This document shows, in pieces, positions 34,330 through 42,784 of a DNA stretch of 64,000 bases; the stretch's first letter is position 1; each line of letters opens with the position of its first letter. The position numbers and the translations under genes are program-made. The DNA is from PALSA-188 sp963720075. Lineage in GTDB: Bacteria > Acidobacteriota > Terriglobia > Terriglobales > Acidobacteriaceae. The notes under the pieces are model-generated. The model made no database searches. It was given only the letters and a program-made list of their open reading frames with translations, and was not told the origin of the DNA. The stretch is taken from NCBI GenBank assembly GCA_963720075.1, contig CAVREG010000012.1, positions 1-64,000 of the forward strand. Reading direction: 5' to 3'.

Positions 34330-35124
34330 ATGCCTACGAAGCACCCTAAATCCGCCGGAAGCGCGTGGAATGACGATGAGCAACGAGAACGGCTTTTAAT
34401 GCAACAACTTCCGCAGGTGCGCTACATCGCGCGCCGAATCCACGACCACCTTCCGCGGCACGTTCTTCTCGATGACCTTGTACACGCGGGTGTGCTGGGC
34501 CTGATTGACGCGTTGCAGAAATTCGATTCCGAAAAGCACGTTCAGTTCGGATCGTATGCCAAATTCCGCATTCGAGGCGCGATCCTCGACAGTTTGCGAG
34601 AAATGGACTGGAGTCCGCGCGATCTTCGCCGCAAAGGCCGCCGATTAGAAGAGGCTTATAACAAACTTCGCAGCGAATTAGGACACAGTCCCAACGAACC
34701 GGAACTGGCTGCCGAATTAGGCATGGGCTTGCGCGAGCTTCAAATCTTGCTGGGAGAAATTGACGGGCTCGAAGTCGGCAGCCTGCGCGTGCTGTCGCCA
34801 CGAGACGGCAAAGAAGAAGATCTTTGCGAATATATTCCGAATGACGCCGATGAAACCCCTCTCGTCTTGTGCTTGCGCTCGGAGATGAAACAGTTGCTGG
34901 CCAATGCAATCGAAGAGCTATCAAAAAAAGAACAGCAGGTGCTCGTGCTTTATTACTACAAGGAATTAACCATGAAGGAAGTCGGCGCGGCGTTGGGAGT
35001 GGGAGAATCCAGAGTTTCCCAAATTCATTCAGTCGCGGTAGTGCGCTTGCGGGCCCGCATGGGCCAGCTCACCGGGGAAACCTCCCGTCCGAATATTGCA
35101 CAAGCCAGCGGAGCGTGGGCATGA
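34330..35124 (+). CDS. FliA/WhiG-type sigma-70 family factor
   Basis: Alternative sigma factor of the FliA (sigma-28) group. Region 2: VRYIARRIHDHLPRHVLLDD to KFRIRGAILDSLREMDWSPR; region 3: RLEEAYNKLRSELGHSPNEP with AAELGM; region 4: LSKKEQQVLVLYYYKELTMK and VGESRVSQIHS. GGGAGAA supports ATG 34330 over the upstream in-frame start at 34234. No flagellar or chemotaxis gene is in the window, so its regulon is open. A strong terminator follows. Confidence 0.92.
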   Translation: MPTKHPKSAGSAWNDDEQRERLLMQQLPQVRYIARRIHDHLPRHVLLDDLVHAGVLGLIDALQKFDSEKHVQFGSYAKFRIRGAILDSLREMDWSPRDLRRKGRRLEEAYNKLRSELGHSPNEPELAAELGMGLRELQILLGEIDGLEVGSLRVLSPRDGKEEDLCEYIPNDADETPLVLCLRSEMKQLLANAIEELSKKEQQVLVLYYYKELTMKEVGAALGVGESRVSQIHSVAVVRLRARMGQLTGETSRPNIAQASGAWA

Positions 35125-35185
35125 CATGAATTGCCAAACGCGCGGCCTAGTTCAGACTGCCGAAAACCGTGCTGATCATTACAAC

Positions 35186-35220
35186 AGGGAAGGGCACGAC
35201 TGAAAGTCGGGCCCTTCCCT
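35186..35220 (+). terminator. Strong terminator hairpin between convergent genes
   Basis: AGGGAAGGGC (35186-35195) pairs with GCCCTTCCCT (35211-35220), and CGACT/AGTCG with a GAA loop continues the stem inside, with one A:G mismatch. Fifteen base pairs in all, located between the sigma factor gene and larE. Confidence 0.75.
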
Positions 35221-35244
35221 TGCAATCTCAAATTTCGCAGGTTG

Positions 35245-36087
35245 CTACTTGCCGCTTGCGATCTGATCCAGCGATAGAAGCGCATTCATCGAGCCGGAGC
35301 GGAAGCCCTCGAGATCGAGTGTGACGAACTTGAAACCCAGCCCTTTGAAGATTCGCGTAAACTGCAACGCCATTCCAGAATCGAGCGCCGCTGGCATTTC
35401 TTCACGCGCGATTTCGATCCGCACAATCTCCCCGTGATGACGGACGCGAAATTGGCGGAATCCCAGATCCCGCAATGCGTCTTCTCCTTGTTCCACGACG
35501 CTTAGTGACTCGCGCGTGACCGGGCGCCCGTATTCAATGCGCGACGATAGGCAGGCCGACGCTGGCTTATCCCAAATACGCAGGTCGGCGGCGCGGGCCA
35601 GTTCCCGAATGTCCTGTTTCCCCAATCCCGCATCAAGCAGAGGAGCCACAACATGATGCCGCTTCGCCGCCGCCTGGCCCGGACGAAAATCTCCCTGGTC
35701 GTCGAGGTTCACGCCATACGCGATCGAATCGAAGCTGCGGCTCGCACGAAACTGCTCCATTACGGTAAAGAGTTCGTCTTTGCAATGAAAGCAACGGGAA
35801 CCATCGTTGCGGGCGTATTCGGGATCGTCGAGCTCCGAGGTTGAAACTACTTCCAGCGGAATACCCTGCTCCTGCGCAAATGACACCGCATCGGCAAGCT
35901 GGGTCCGCGCCAAACTCGGAGAATCCGCAATGACCGCGAGCATCTTCGTCCCAAGCACCTGATAAGCCGCCCATGCCAGGAAAGCTGAATCCACTCCTCC
36001 GGAATACGCAACCAAGGTTCGACCCAAGGCGCGCAGCTTGTCATCGAGAGTAGCGCGCTTGGAGGTCAGATCAGGGGCAGCGGGCAT
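35245..36087 (-). CDS. larE: ATP-dependent sacrificial sulfur transferase LarE
   Basis: Supplies sulfur to the nickel-pincer nucleotide cofactor of lactate racemase-type enzymes. PP-loop SGGVDS at 29-34; RCFHCK with C99 and C102; KPASACLSSRI with C179. The three Cys match the LarE type that holds a [4Fe-4S] cluster, not the type that gives up its single Cys. No larB, larC or larA gene is in the window, so the partner enzymes must be elsewhere. Length of 280 aa is normal. Confidence 0.93.
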   Translation of the reverse strand: MPAAPDLTSKRATLDDKLRALGRTLVAYSGGVDSAFLAWAAYQVLGTKMLAVIADSPSLARTQLADAVSFAQEQGIPLEVVSTSELDDPEYARNDGSRCFHCKDELFTVMEQFRASRSFDSIAYGVNLDDQGDFRPGQAAAKRHHVVAPLLDAGLGKQDIRELARAADLRIWDKPASACLSSRIEYGRPVTRESLSVVEQGEDALRDLGFRQFRVRHHGEIVRIEIAREEMPAALDSGMALQFTRIFKGLGFKFVTLDLEGFRSGSMNALLSLDQIASGK

Positions 36088-36188
36088 GGAGGTATTCTAC
36101 CCCGCCCATAGATGCGGTGCCCCAGGTTCGCGTCCGTTTTTTGGATGTTCGTTCTGATGACATCCTTTACAAAGCGTCTCGACACTCC

Positions 36189-36212
36189 TTTACACTCGCG
36201 CGCGAGTGTAAA
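36189..36212. repeat. 24-bp perfect palindrome before a transposase remnant
   Basis: TTTACACTCGCG (36189-36200) followed at once by its reverse complement CGCGAGTGTAAA (36201-36212). It ends six bases before the decayed transposase start. A CCTTTACA motif occurs twice (near 36166 and 36187). It may belong to the end of the insertion element. Confidence 0.6.
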
Positions 36213-36217
36213 TCGAG

Positions 36218-36838
36218 ATGCCTTGGAAGACGATGGATGTTTGAGAACAGCGGGTTCGATTAGGGGTTGTAGCTGCACGGGAGGAGAAACCATTCTCTCA
36301 GTTGTGTCAGGAGTTTGGGATATCACGCCCCACCGGATATGCCTGACTGGGACGCTACCAACAAAGCGGCATCGAAGGGATCCGGGAGCAGAGCCGGCGG
36401 CCGCAAACGATTCCACGGCAAACCGCGGGTGAACTGGAAAGGCTGGTGGTGCAGTATCGCCTGCGTTATCCCGACTGGGGTGCGTGCAAGCTGCAGGTGT
36501 TGTTGAGCCGCGCCGGGTACGACTCACCCGCAGTACGATTCATCGCATTCTTCTGTGCCATGACTTGTGCGTGACGAAGACCGCAGGATAGATGCGACGC
36601 AACGCTTTGAACGCGAGCGTCCCAATCAACTCTGGCAGATGGATTTTAAGGGACCCAAGGCTTGGGCGGGATCGCTGGGACCGCTTTCGGTGACCGGACG
36701 ATCACAGCCGCTACATGGTGGTCTTGCGGGAACTGGGTAGTACGCTCCGAGCCCCGGTGCAGGAGCAGTTGGAGCAGGCTTTTCGCGATGGCGGAGTACC
36801 GGAGGCGATGCTGATGGATCACGGGATTTCTGGTTAGG
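36218..36838 (+). pseudogene. Decayed IS481-type transposase
   Basis: Not one open frame but clear transposase pieces. ATG 36218 starts MPWKTMDV, then a TGA, then EQRVRLGVVAAREEKPFSQL and CQEFGISRPTGYA, a second TGA replacing a Trp, and LGRYQQSGIEGIREQSRRPQ. After a frame change comes RFERERPNQLWQMDFKG (first catalytic Asp), another frame change, DDHSRYMVVLRELGST (second Asp) and VPEAMLMDHG. It stops before the third acidic residue region, so the 3' end is missing. Stops, frameshifts and truncation show it is inactive. Confidence 0.8.
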
Positions 36839-37054
36839 GCCCTCGATTCACTCAAAATGTTAGGAGGTTGGGTGACGACTAGCCTTGAAACCGGGTTTTA
36901 ACGGGAAGCGCCTTCCAAGAAAACTACCATTGCGAACCAATAAGAATGCCGCCTGAATTTTTCCGTTACGAATACCGAACAAGCCTAAGGCTTTGCCCGC
37001 AGGCTATAAGTTGTTATTATTGTAAGATACTCCTGTATCGAGTAGGGGGTCGCG

Positions 37055-37864
37055 ATGAATTCGGGCGGTCAAAACTTGCGGGTATTACGTGAGCAACTCG
37101 GTTTGACGATGCGGGATGTCGAAACCGCGAGTTTACGAATCGCGGAAAAACATCGCAATGAAGAATTTCTACTTCCCCCCAGCCGACTTTCCGATATCGA
37201 GACCAAGGCCCTTCTCCCGAGCATTTTCCGCCTATACTCGCTGGCCGTAATCTACCGCCGGGACTTTCGCGAGCTTCTGACCTGGTACGATGTTGATCTG
37301 AATTCGATCCCGGATGACCTGGATCTATCAATTCCGCCTAAATCGCACTTTTCTCACGCTTTAGCCGGTGTTTCCGACGTGAAAGTCCCGATTCGGATTG
37401 ATCCGGGATTTGATCCGCGGCGAACTGCCAATTTTGGCCGGATGGTTGAGCAGTGGGGTCTGGTTCCACTCTCCTATCTGGAGCAGTTTGCCAGCCGCCA
37501 GTTTACCTACGGATACATCGGCAGTGAGGACCTTACCATGTACCCGCTTCTGCCGCCCGGCGCTTTCGTACAGGTGGACGAGTCCAAGACAAAGGTGGCT
37601 GAAAGCGGCTGGAGGTCGGAATACGAGCGCCCAATTTACTTTGTGGAGACGCGAGCCGGATATACCTGCTGCTGGTGCACCGTAACCAGAGAGGAACTGA
37701 TTCTTCAGCCGCATCCGCTGTCGCCGGTTCCAGCCAGGGTTCTAAAGTTCCCTCAAGAAGCAGACATTGTAGGCCAGGTGGTAGGAGTGGCTATGAGGCT
37801 CGGCGAGTGGCGTTCCGTATTCGACTCTTCGCCAGCGCCGAAAGCGCCTGCAACACTGAATTGA
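37055..37864 (+). CDS. XRE-type HTH protein with S24-like C-terminal domain
   Basis: Likely DNA-binding repressor. An HTH_3-like region occupies residues ~6-75 (LRVLREQLGLTMRDVETASL). The C-terminal half resembles the LexA/CI S24 fold (DLTMYPLLPPGAFVQVDESK, IYFVETRAGYTCCWC, DIVGQVVGVAMRL), but the position of the catalytic Ser holds T161 and no Lys stands at the second site. Self-cleavage is therefore unlikely. AGGGGGT precedes the ATG. It follows the transposase remnant and its end overlaps the convergent next gene by 74 bases. Confidence 0.72.
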   Translation: MNSGGQNLRVLREQLGLTMRDVETASLRIAEKHRNEEFLLPPSRLSDIETKALLPSIFRLYSLAVIYRRDFRELLTWYDVDLNSIPDDLDLSIPPKSHFSHALAGVSDVKVPIRIDPGFDPRRTANFGRMVEQWGLVPLSYLEQFASRQFTYGYIGSEDLTMYPLLPPGAFVQVDESKTKVAESGWRSEYERPIYFVETRAGYTCCWCTVTREELILQPHPLSPVPARVLKFPQEADIVGQVVGVAMRLGEWRSVFDSSPAPKAPATLN

Positions 37865-38237
37865 GATGACGCGCCGACCCCGGCCCGGGAGCCGGAGGCA
37901 GAAGATTCAGATCTGGATTCTGAAGTTGAAGTTTCTCCATATAATCCACCGGCGCAACCCCGGCTAGAGCACTGGAAGTATCAATATCTTGAAGCAGCGA
38001 TCTTAATGGGGTCGCCAATATTTGGGATACCAGCGAGCGGTGGGTTTGCGCCAGCGCCTTCATTGCTGGCAAATCCCCGTGAACCCTACTTAGCCCCCAA
38101 TGTTCGTATTCGCCATCTTTCTTCTTCTCTTTCTCCTTAGAGCGTAGTCCTCCAAAATACTCCAGCCGGCGCAGGCTTCCGTCCAGCGCTTCCACGGTGG
38201 TGTCGTGTAAATCGTCAATCGCGGATCTGAGTTTCAT
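37791..38237 (-). CDS. Hypothetical protein, 148 aa
   Basis: Predicted soluble and helical, with a basic segment (KEKEKKKDGEYEHWG) at about 34-48 and a Pro-rich stretch near residue 117 (LLPPAPGPGS). No family recognised. Its 3' end overlaps the convergent XRE gene by 74 bases, which is uncommon and leaves either stop or coding status open. GGAAG lies 11 bases before the ATG. Confidence 0.55.
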   Translation of the reverse strand: MKLRSAIDDLHDTTVEALDGSLRRLEYFGGLRSKEKEKKKDGEYEHWGLSRVHGDLPAMKALAQTHRSLVSQILATPLRSLLQDIDTSSALAGVAPVDYMEKLQLQNPDLNLLPPAPGPGSARHLNSVLQALSALAKSRIRNATRRAS

Positions 38238-38340
38238 CGGCGTTACGCTTCCAGAAAGCTAAAAGAATTGCGCAAAAATATGCACCGTTAGCCTCGTAGG
38301 GAGATTATCACGTTGCAATTCCAATTCAAAGGAGCTTCCC

Positions 38341-38631
38341 GTGAAAAAAACTTTCTTAGTTAGCGTAGCAGCAGCGTTTTTGGCATTAACCGTGACACCG
38401 GCGTTCCTGGTGGCGGAAGGTGGCAACCCAGAGATACCCCCGGCGAGCCTGATTGCAGATCAAGGAGATCCGACTGTACCCCCCACGACCCTGATTGCAG
38501 ATCAAGGAGATCCAACCGTACCCCCCACGACCATGGTTGCAGATCAGGGAGATCCGACTGTGCCACCGACGACCTTGGTCGCGGACCTGGGAGACCCGAC
38601 CGTGCCCCCCGGTGCCAGTCTCATCGCGTAA
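38341..38631 (+). CDS. Secreted protein of 14-residue repeats
   Basis: A GTG-started 96-aa protein: signal peptide (KKTFLVSVAAAFLALTVTPAF) and then almost only repeats of L/M-I/V-A-D-Q-G-D-P-T-V-P-P-T-T. Four full units and a more divergent one before them are visible. Their acidic Pro-rich character suggests an extended surface or periplasmic peptide. AAGGAG precedes the start. I know no named family. It is followed by two membrane proteins on the same strand. Confidence 0.7.
   Translation: MKKTFLVSVAAAFLALTVTPAFLVAEGGNPEIPPASLIADQGDPTVPPTTLIADQGDPTVPPTTMVADQGDPTVPPTTLVADLGDPTVPPGASLIA
38449..38616 (+). repeat. Four tandem 42-bp coding repeats
   Basis: Units at 38449-38490, 38491-38532, 38533-38574 and 38575-38616, each 14 codons. 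The first two differ at two bases; the fourth is the most divergent. Such a gradient fits duplication from the 5' side. The protein sequence is better kept than the DNA, so the repeat appears selected. Confidence 0.85.
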
Positions 38632-38697
38632 ACCAGAAATATATCTTCCCCGGATGGCGTTTGGGGGATATCCTTCTCAGGCACGAATGATGTCTCC

Positions 38698-39456
38698 ATG
38701 ACGCCCATCCTGCGGCCTTTATTTTATTATTTGTGGATTGCTCCCCACGTCTTGCAGGTCATTGTTTTGACCTTATTAATCAAGCGGGGGCTTTACCGGA
38801 AGTTTCCTGTCTTCACGGCGTACATAGCCTTCAGTATTGGCAAGTTTATTGCGCTACTTTTTATTAGCCACTCGTCGATCCGCGCCTCGTACTTCCAATG
38901 GTACTCATTCGGTCTTAGCATCTGCATAGCATTGTTTTTTGGTATTGTTTGGGAAGTTTTTTCCGGCGTTTTTGAGAATCAATCCGTGCTACGCAACGTA
39001 CGCAAGCCACTTTTTCGGTGGGCCACAATTGGCTTTCTAGCCGTTGCCTTCTCTTTCGCTGTTTATACCCACCGTTTGGATACTGATGTGATGTGGTTCA
39101 GTGTGCACGTCCTTGAAAGAAGCGCCAATATCGTCCTCTGCGGACTCATCGTGACCATATTCTGGTTCTCGTATTATTTGGGCTTGTCATGGAGCAGAGC
39201 GGCTTTCGGAATCGCTCTTGGAGTAGGCGTTCTTTGCAGCTTTGAACTGGCATTCTCCGCATTGCGATCTAGGATTGGCCTATACGGGCATGAAGCGATT
39301 GATCTTATCGATTTGGGAATCTATCACAGTTGTGTTGTCGTTTGGCTCTTCTATCTGCTCACTCCTGAACGAAAGCCTCCATCCATCCCGGTCAATGTTC
39401 CAGACAATGACCTCGAATCCTGGAACCACGAGATTGAGAGTCTCCTAACCAGATGA
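38698..39456 (+). CDS. Hypothetical integral membrane protein
   Basis: A 252-aa protein with about seven hydrophobic helices, starting MTPILRPLFYYLWIAPHVLQ and ending in a short polar tail (PVNVPDNDLESWNHEIESL). No family is recognised; the layout is like a small transporter or sensor membrane domain. It overlaps the next gene by four bases (ATGA) and lies 67 bases after the repeat-protein gene, so the three may form an operon. Confidence 0.7.
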   Translation: MTPILRPLFYYLWIAPHVLQVIVLTLLIKRGLYRKFPVFTAYIAFSIGKFIALLFISHSSIRASYFQWYSFGLSICIALFFGIVWEVFSGVFENQSVLRNVRKPLFRWATIGFLAVAFSFAVYTHRLDTDVMWFSVHVLERSANIVLCGLIVTIFWFSYYLGLSWSRAAFGIALGVGVLCSFELAFSALRSRIGLYGHEAIDLIDLGIYHSCVVVWLFYLLTPERKPPSIPVNVPDNDLESWNHEIESLLTR

Positions 39457-40001
39457 TTATCACGATCATCCTCGTGCTGGGTGGGTTTCTGTCGCTGGCT
39501 GCGGTGCTGTTTCTTGCGAAAGGACGCGCCGAACCGCCGGCCAATCTTGCAACTTTGCGGAAGCAAATCCGGCCCCTGGATATAGAGGCCTTCCGCAATC
39601 TCATTGATTATCGCGACGAGGAATTTCTGCGCAGGGCATTAGAACGCTCGCAGTTTCGTGTGGTTCAACGGGCGCGCCTGATGGCTGCGGTTCAGTATGT
39701 CGCCTGCGCTTCACGCAATGCGGCCATTTTGCACCGGTTCGGCGAGGCCGCGCGGCACAGCCCGAATCCCCCCGTAGCGGCAGCAGGTCAAAGGCTGGCC
39801 AACAGTGCGATTCGATTCCGCCTCAACGCCTTGCAATGTATTTTGCAACTTTATCTGGCGATACTAATACCTGGCGCAAGCGTCAGCAAAATGAGCGTGG
39901 CAGAGGGCTATGAGCGGATGACAGCACTGGTCGCCTGGCTCGGATGCATGCAATATAAAAAGCCGGACGCACAAATATCGGTGTTGCGACTCGCAAGCTA
40001 G
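39453..40001 (+). CDS. Hypothetical membrane-anchored protein
   Basis: A 182-aa protein with an N-terminal helix (IITIILVLGGFLSLAAVLFL) and a helical cytoplasmic or periplasmic domain rich in Arg/Ala (FRNLIDYRDEEFLRRALERS). Not recognised. Its ATG lies within the stop of the preceding membrane-protein gene, so translation is coupled. Confidence 0.68.
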   Translation: MIITIILVLGGFLSLAAVLFLAKGRAEPPANLATLRKQIRPLDIEAFRNLIDYRDEEFLRRALERSQFRVVQRARLMAAVQYVACASRNAAILHRFGEAARHSPNPPVAAAGQRLANSAIRFRLNALQCILQLYLAILIPGASVSKMSVAEGYERMTALVAWLGCMQYKKPDAQISVLRLAS

Positions 40002-40034
40002 ACCGAGCACATAGGTCTACACGTCCTCATCTGG

Positions 40035-40058
40035 CGGGTGAGGGCACCCGTCCCTACG
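40035..40058 (+). repeat. Dispersed hairpin repeat, AGGG loop
   Basis: CGGGTG (40035-40040), loop AGGG, CACCCG (40045-40050), then TCCCTACG. It lies between the convergent membrane-protein gene and rlpA. Same loop and tail as the copy at 48666 but the stem carries T:A where that has C:G, a compensated change. Confidence 0.65.
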
Positions 40059-40067
40059 CGCGTATTC

Positions 40068-40847
40068 TCAGTCCAATCTCACCAGGAAAATCTTGCCGCG
40101 ATCAAATTCCGTATCTCGCGCAATTTCCTCTGCACGAAGGCGGTCGTCATGAAGGACGCGAACCCGGACCCACCAGTCTCCGACGGGACTGCTGAAGCTT
40201 GAAACTTTGGCGGACTGATAACGACGAGAGATCTGATCTGCTAGCTTCGCGGCAGATTCCTGCTGATTGAAACTTCCGATCTGAACGGCCCAGCGGCCGC
40301 CACTATTAATTGCGACGGGAGATTTCAGGACTTCCAAGCGAACCTCGGCGAGTCCTGCACGAACGACGTCCGTTTTCTTGGCCGCAGCCAGCGAGAGATC
40401 CAGAATGCGCCCTTCGATGAAAGGACCGCGATCGGTAATCCGCACGATTGCCGAATGTCCCGTCTTCAGGTTCGTGACCCGGACAATCGAGCCTAGCGGA
40501 AGCGTTCGGTGCGCCGCCGTCATTGCATTCATGTTGTAAATTTTCCCGTCAGATCCGCGCCGGTTGTTGTATGGAGGGCCATACCAGCTGGCGATGCCTG
40601 TCTCTGCAAAAACAGGCTTGGCCCCGGGAGGAAGATGTAGTGCTTCGAGATCGCTGGCGGAATCGTCTCCCAGATTTTCTTTTACGCGTGGTTGCTCGGC
40701 GGAACGCGCGGACGGCGGGGTATCCGCGGTTTCGATAGCGGGCGGAGGCGCTGGGATGACGTCGGTTGCAATCTTATGCCGGCTACAACTAGTGAAGATG
40801 GCGCAAAGTAGCAACGCAAGCAGGATCGGCGCACGGGTAGGTTTCAT
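40068..40847 (-). CDS. rlpA: RlpA-family lipoprotein with SPOR domain
   Basis: Outer-membrane lipoprotein that binds and in some species cleaves denuded glycan strands at the septum. Lipobox IFTSC with C21; double-psi beta-barrel with ETGIASWYGPPYNNRRGSDG, AHRTLPLGSIVRVTNL and VRITDRGPFIEGRILDLS; C-terminal SPOR domain with WAVQIGSFNQQESAAKLA. ATG 40847 is chosen because it gives the lipoprotein signal; the open frame to 41168 is not credible. It overlaps the upstream small gene by four bases. Confidence 0.92.
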   Translation of the reverse strand: MKPTRAPILLALLLCAIFTSCSRHKIATDVIPAPPPAIETADTPPSARSAEQPRVKENLGDDSASDLEALHLPPGAKPVFAETGIASWYGPPYNNRRGSDGKIYNMNAMTAAHRTLPLGSIVRVTNLKTGHSAIVRITDRGPFIEGRILDLSLAAAKKTDVVRAGLAEVRLEVLKSPVAINSGGRWAVQIGSFNQQESAAKLADQISRRYQSAKVSSFSSPVGDWWVRVRVLHDDRLRAEEIARDTEFDRGKIFLVRLD

Positions 40848-41071
40848 CGGCGACGTGTGGAGTTTTGCTCCATGTAATCGGCCAGGTGAGCAAGTTTCTC
40901 CGCCGCTGTGCGCACGGCCTTTGTGGAATGTTGACGTACCGCCGGCACCACTTCCTCGTTCAAATATTTGATGAGCTCCGCGGATTCCTTTTCCAGGCGG
41001 TCTGCGGCCTCGGATACCGACTTGTTCACGCGCGCTGTGGTCTCTTCGACTTTGCGATTGAAATCCGCCAT
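40844..41071 (-). CDS. Small coiled-coil protein
   Basis: A 75-aa highly charged helical protein (ADFNRKVEETTARVNKSVSE, EKESAELIKYLNEEVVPAVR) with apolipoprotein/phasin-like heptads. GGAGAG precedes ATG 41071. Its stop overlaps the rlpA start by four bases, so it is co-translated with rlpA and may act in envelope upkeep; this is inference. Confidence 0.68.
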   Translation of the reverse strand: MADFNRKVEETTARVNKSVSEAADRLEKESAELIKYLNEEVVPAVRQHSTKAVRTAAEKLAHLADYMEQNSTRRR

Positions 41072-41246
41072 AAAGGCCGCTCTCCGATCTGTGGGCACAA
41101 AAACAGCCACAGGGTGGTTTGTACAAATCAAACAAAGCCATTATTCCCCGCGACGAGCGCACGGTCAACCGGGCGAACCCAGGAAAACACGTCTAAGGTT
41201 AAGAATGGAGAAGAACTTCCCAAGGCCTATGGAGTCTCGGAGGTCT

Positions 41247-42239
41247 TTAGTGCCACCGGGTGGTGAAATTGGTCTGCACCGCTGGCTGGGCCCACTCCAG
41301 CGCCCAGCTTACATTGGGATCATTCACTGGCCCGTCCAGCGGCTCGGCGGTGACCACGTACGTATCTGGTGGAAGCCCGGTGATCAGATAACTGCCGTCT
41401 GGAAACGTTAATGCGCCGATCGGCGTCTTGCGAATCAGTGCGAAGGAAGAAAACGGGTTTAAGGCAGTAGTTGAATCCGCGAACACATGAGCGCCAAATA
41501 CGCCAGTCGTACCCAGGGTCACTTTTCCTGAAATACTTCCGGTGGGAACTGCCGGATTGGGATTTGGATACAACAATGAAATTGCGGCCACGTCGTCATA
41601 ACTCAAAGTCTGCAAGAACGGCGGCGCAAAGGGAAACATGATTGCATCCACGATTGCAGAATGATCTAACCCGAAGAAGTGCCCGACCTCATGAGTGGCG
41701 ACAGTTCGCAGGTCCTGTTGAACGCTGCCACTCGTTGGACACGTGGAATTAGTGTCGCCGGTCGTAAAACAGACTGGCTGGGCAGAAATGTCTCCGGTGG
41801 TGGCATTGGGATTGAAAAGTATGTTGGCGTTCGTGATATTTCCGCTGCCGTCGAAGCTCACCAACGTTATGGCCAGAGTGCCGTCCTGACTGAAGTCAAC
41901 TCCGCCGCAAACGAAGCAGACCAGGTTTTCAGTGACCTGAGGCCCGGTTGCAGTGGAGGTTCCTGCAAAAGTTGCGACCACATTAGTATTAGGCGCGCCC
42001 ATCCAAGTCGCGAACGAGGCTTGCATGGCGGTGGTCACATCCGCCGGAGTGCCTGCGATATTGGCGCCGGAAACGGTCGGATTGATGACCCACGCAGGCG
42101 GCTGCGCCCAAATGGAGTCCGTAAATGTCGTCCCGGCTCCCGTACCCATGGGAAGATAAGAATGAGCTGGGACAACCAATATGAAAGCGATTGCTAAAAG
42201 TGCTAAAGGCCAAGCTATCGTCAAACATTTGAGCTTCAT
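41247..42239 (-). CDS. Secreted matrixin-type (M10-like) zinc metalloprotease
   Basis: Exported peptidase. Signal peptide at 1-27; the metzincin zinc site HEVGHFFGLDH at 183-193 (H183, H187, H193, E184), followed by the Met-turn region (IVDAIMFPF). The C-terminal ~100 residues form a carboxypeptidase-regulatory-like beta-sandwich (GSISGKVTLGTTGVFGAHVF, FPDGSYLITGLPPDTYVVTA). It is the last of three genes overlapping by four bases, all exported. Substrate unknown. Confidence 0.88.
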   Translation of the reverse strand: MKLKCLTIAWPLALLAIAFILVVPAHSYLPMGTGAGTTFTDSIWAQPPAWVINPTVSGANIAGTPADVTTAMQASFATWMGAPNTNVVATFAGTSTATGPQVTENLVCFVCGGVDFSQDGTLAITLVSFDGSGNITNANILFNPNATTGDISAQPVCFTTGDTNSTCPTSGSVQQDLRTVATHEVGHFFGLDHSAIVDAIMFPFAPPFLQTLSYDDVAAISLLYPNPNPAVPTGSISGKVTLGTTGVFGAHVFADSTTALNPFSSFALIRKTPIGALTFPDGSYLITGLPPDTYVVTAEPLDGPVNDPNVSWALEWAQPAVQTNFTTRWH

Positions 42240-42784
42240 CGCTGCACCGCCTTCTGAACGCGGCCTTCAATATCCTGCAACCGCATGGCACTGCCGCTAT
42301 ACGCCGTAACCGCGGACTTGCTCGCTTTATAAACCGAGACATCCGGCGCCCCATTGGAAACCAAGCTTTCGCCGGTAGGGCTTCGGTAAATCAGGAAGTT
42401 GCCTTGCATCAAGCCGGTGACAACCAGGCTGCCATCGCGGATTTCGCCGGGCCGCAGAAATAGCAGCGCTTGTTCGCCAATTTTCCATTGCCGCACGCCG
42501 GCAACTTTCTCCGTAGTTCCATCGAGAGTGCCACCCAGTTGACGCACCACAATGGTGGCTGAGGCAGGACCTTTCAAAGACCGCAGCACCTGAAACTTCG
42601 TATAGGTGAAAATCACCGTATGGGGGCCATTCCACTGGGTCCAGGACGAGATTGCTCGTCCTTCAATTACGTGGCTGGAAATGTTTGTCAGGTTCTCGAC
42701 CGAGAGTGGAATAACTGTGGTCGCGAAACTCGCAACTGCTGCTGCTAAGACCCAGAGCATCAAGCAAATATTTTTTTTCTTCAC
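42236..42784 (-). CDS. Hypothetical secreted protein
   Basis: A 182-aa protein with a signal peptide (NICLMLWVLAAAVASFATTV) and a beta-rich mature part (GPHTVIFTYTKFQVLRSLKG, EQALLFLRPG). No family is recognised. Start and stop overlap the IPT lipoprotein upstream and the matrixin protease downstream by four bases each, so a joint function with the protease is likely, for example as a chaperone or inhibitor; this is only inference. Confidence 0.72.
   Translation of the reverse strand: MKKKNICLMLWVLAAAVASFATTVIPLSVENLTNISSHVIEGRAISSWTQWNGPHTVIFTYTKFQVLRSLKGPASATIVVRQLGGTLDGTTEKVAGVRQWKIGEQALLFLRPGEIRDGSLVVTGLMQGNFLIYRSPTGESLVSNGAPDVSVYKASKSAVTAYSGSAMRLQDIEGRVQKAVQR

Noticed and set aside
34346..34924. 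192-codon minus-strand frame
   Set aside because: Antisense to the sigma factor, which has all expected regions.
38449..38616. Tandem repeats as a possible CRISPR array
   Set aside because: The units are contiguous 42-bp coding repeats without spacers and encode a periodic protein; no cas gene is nearby.
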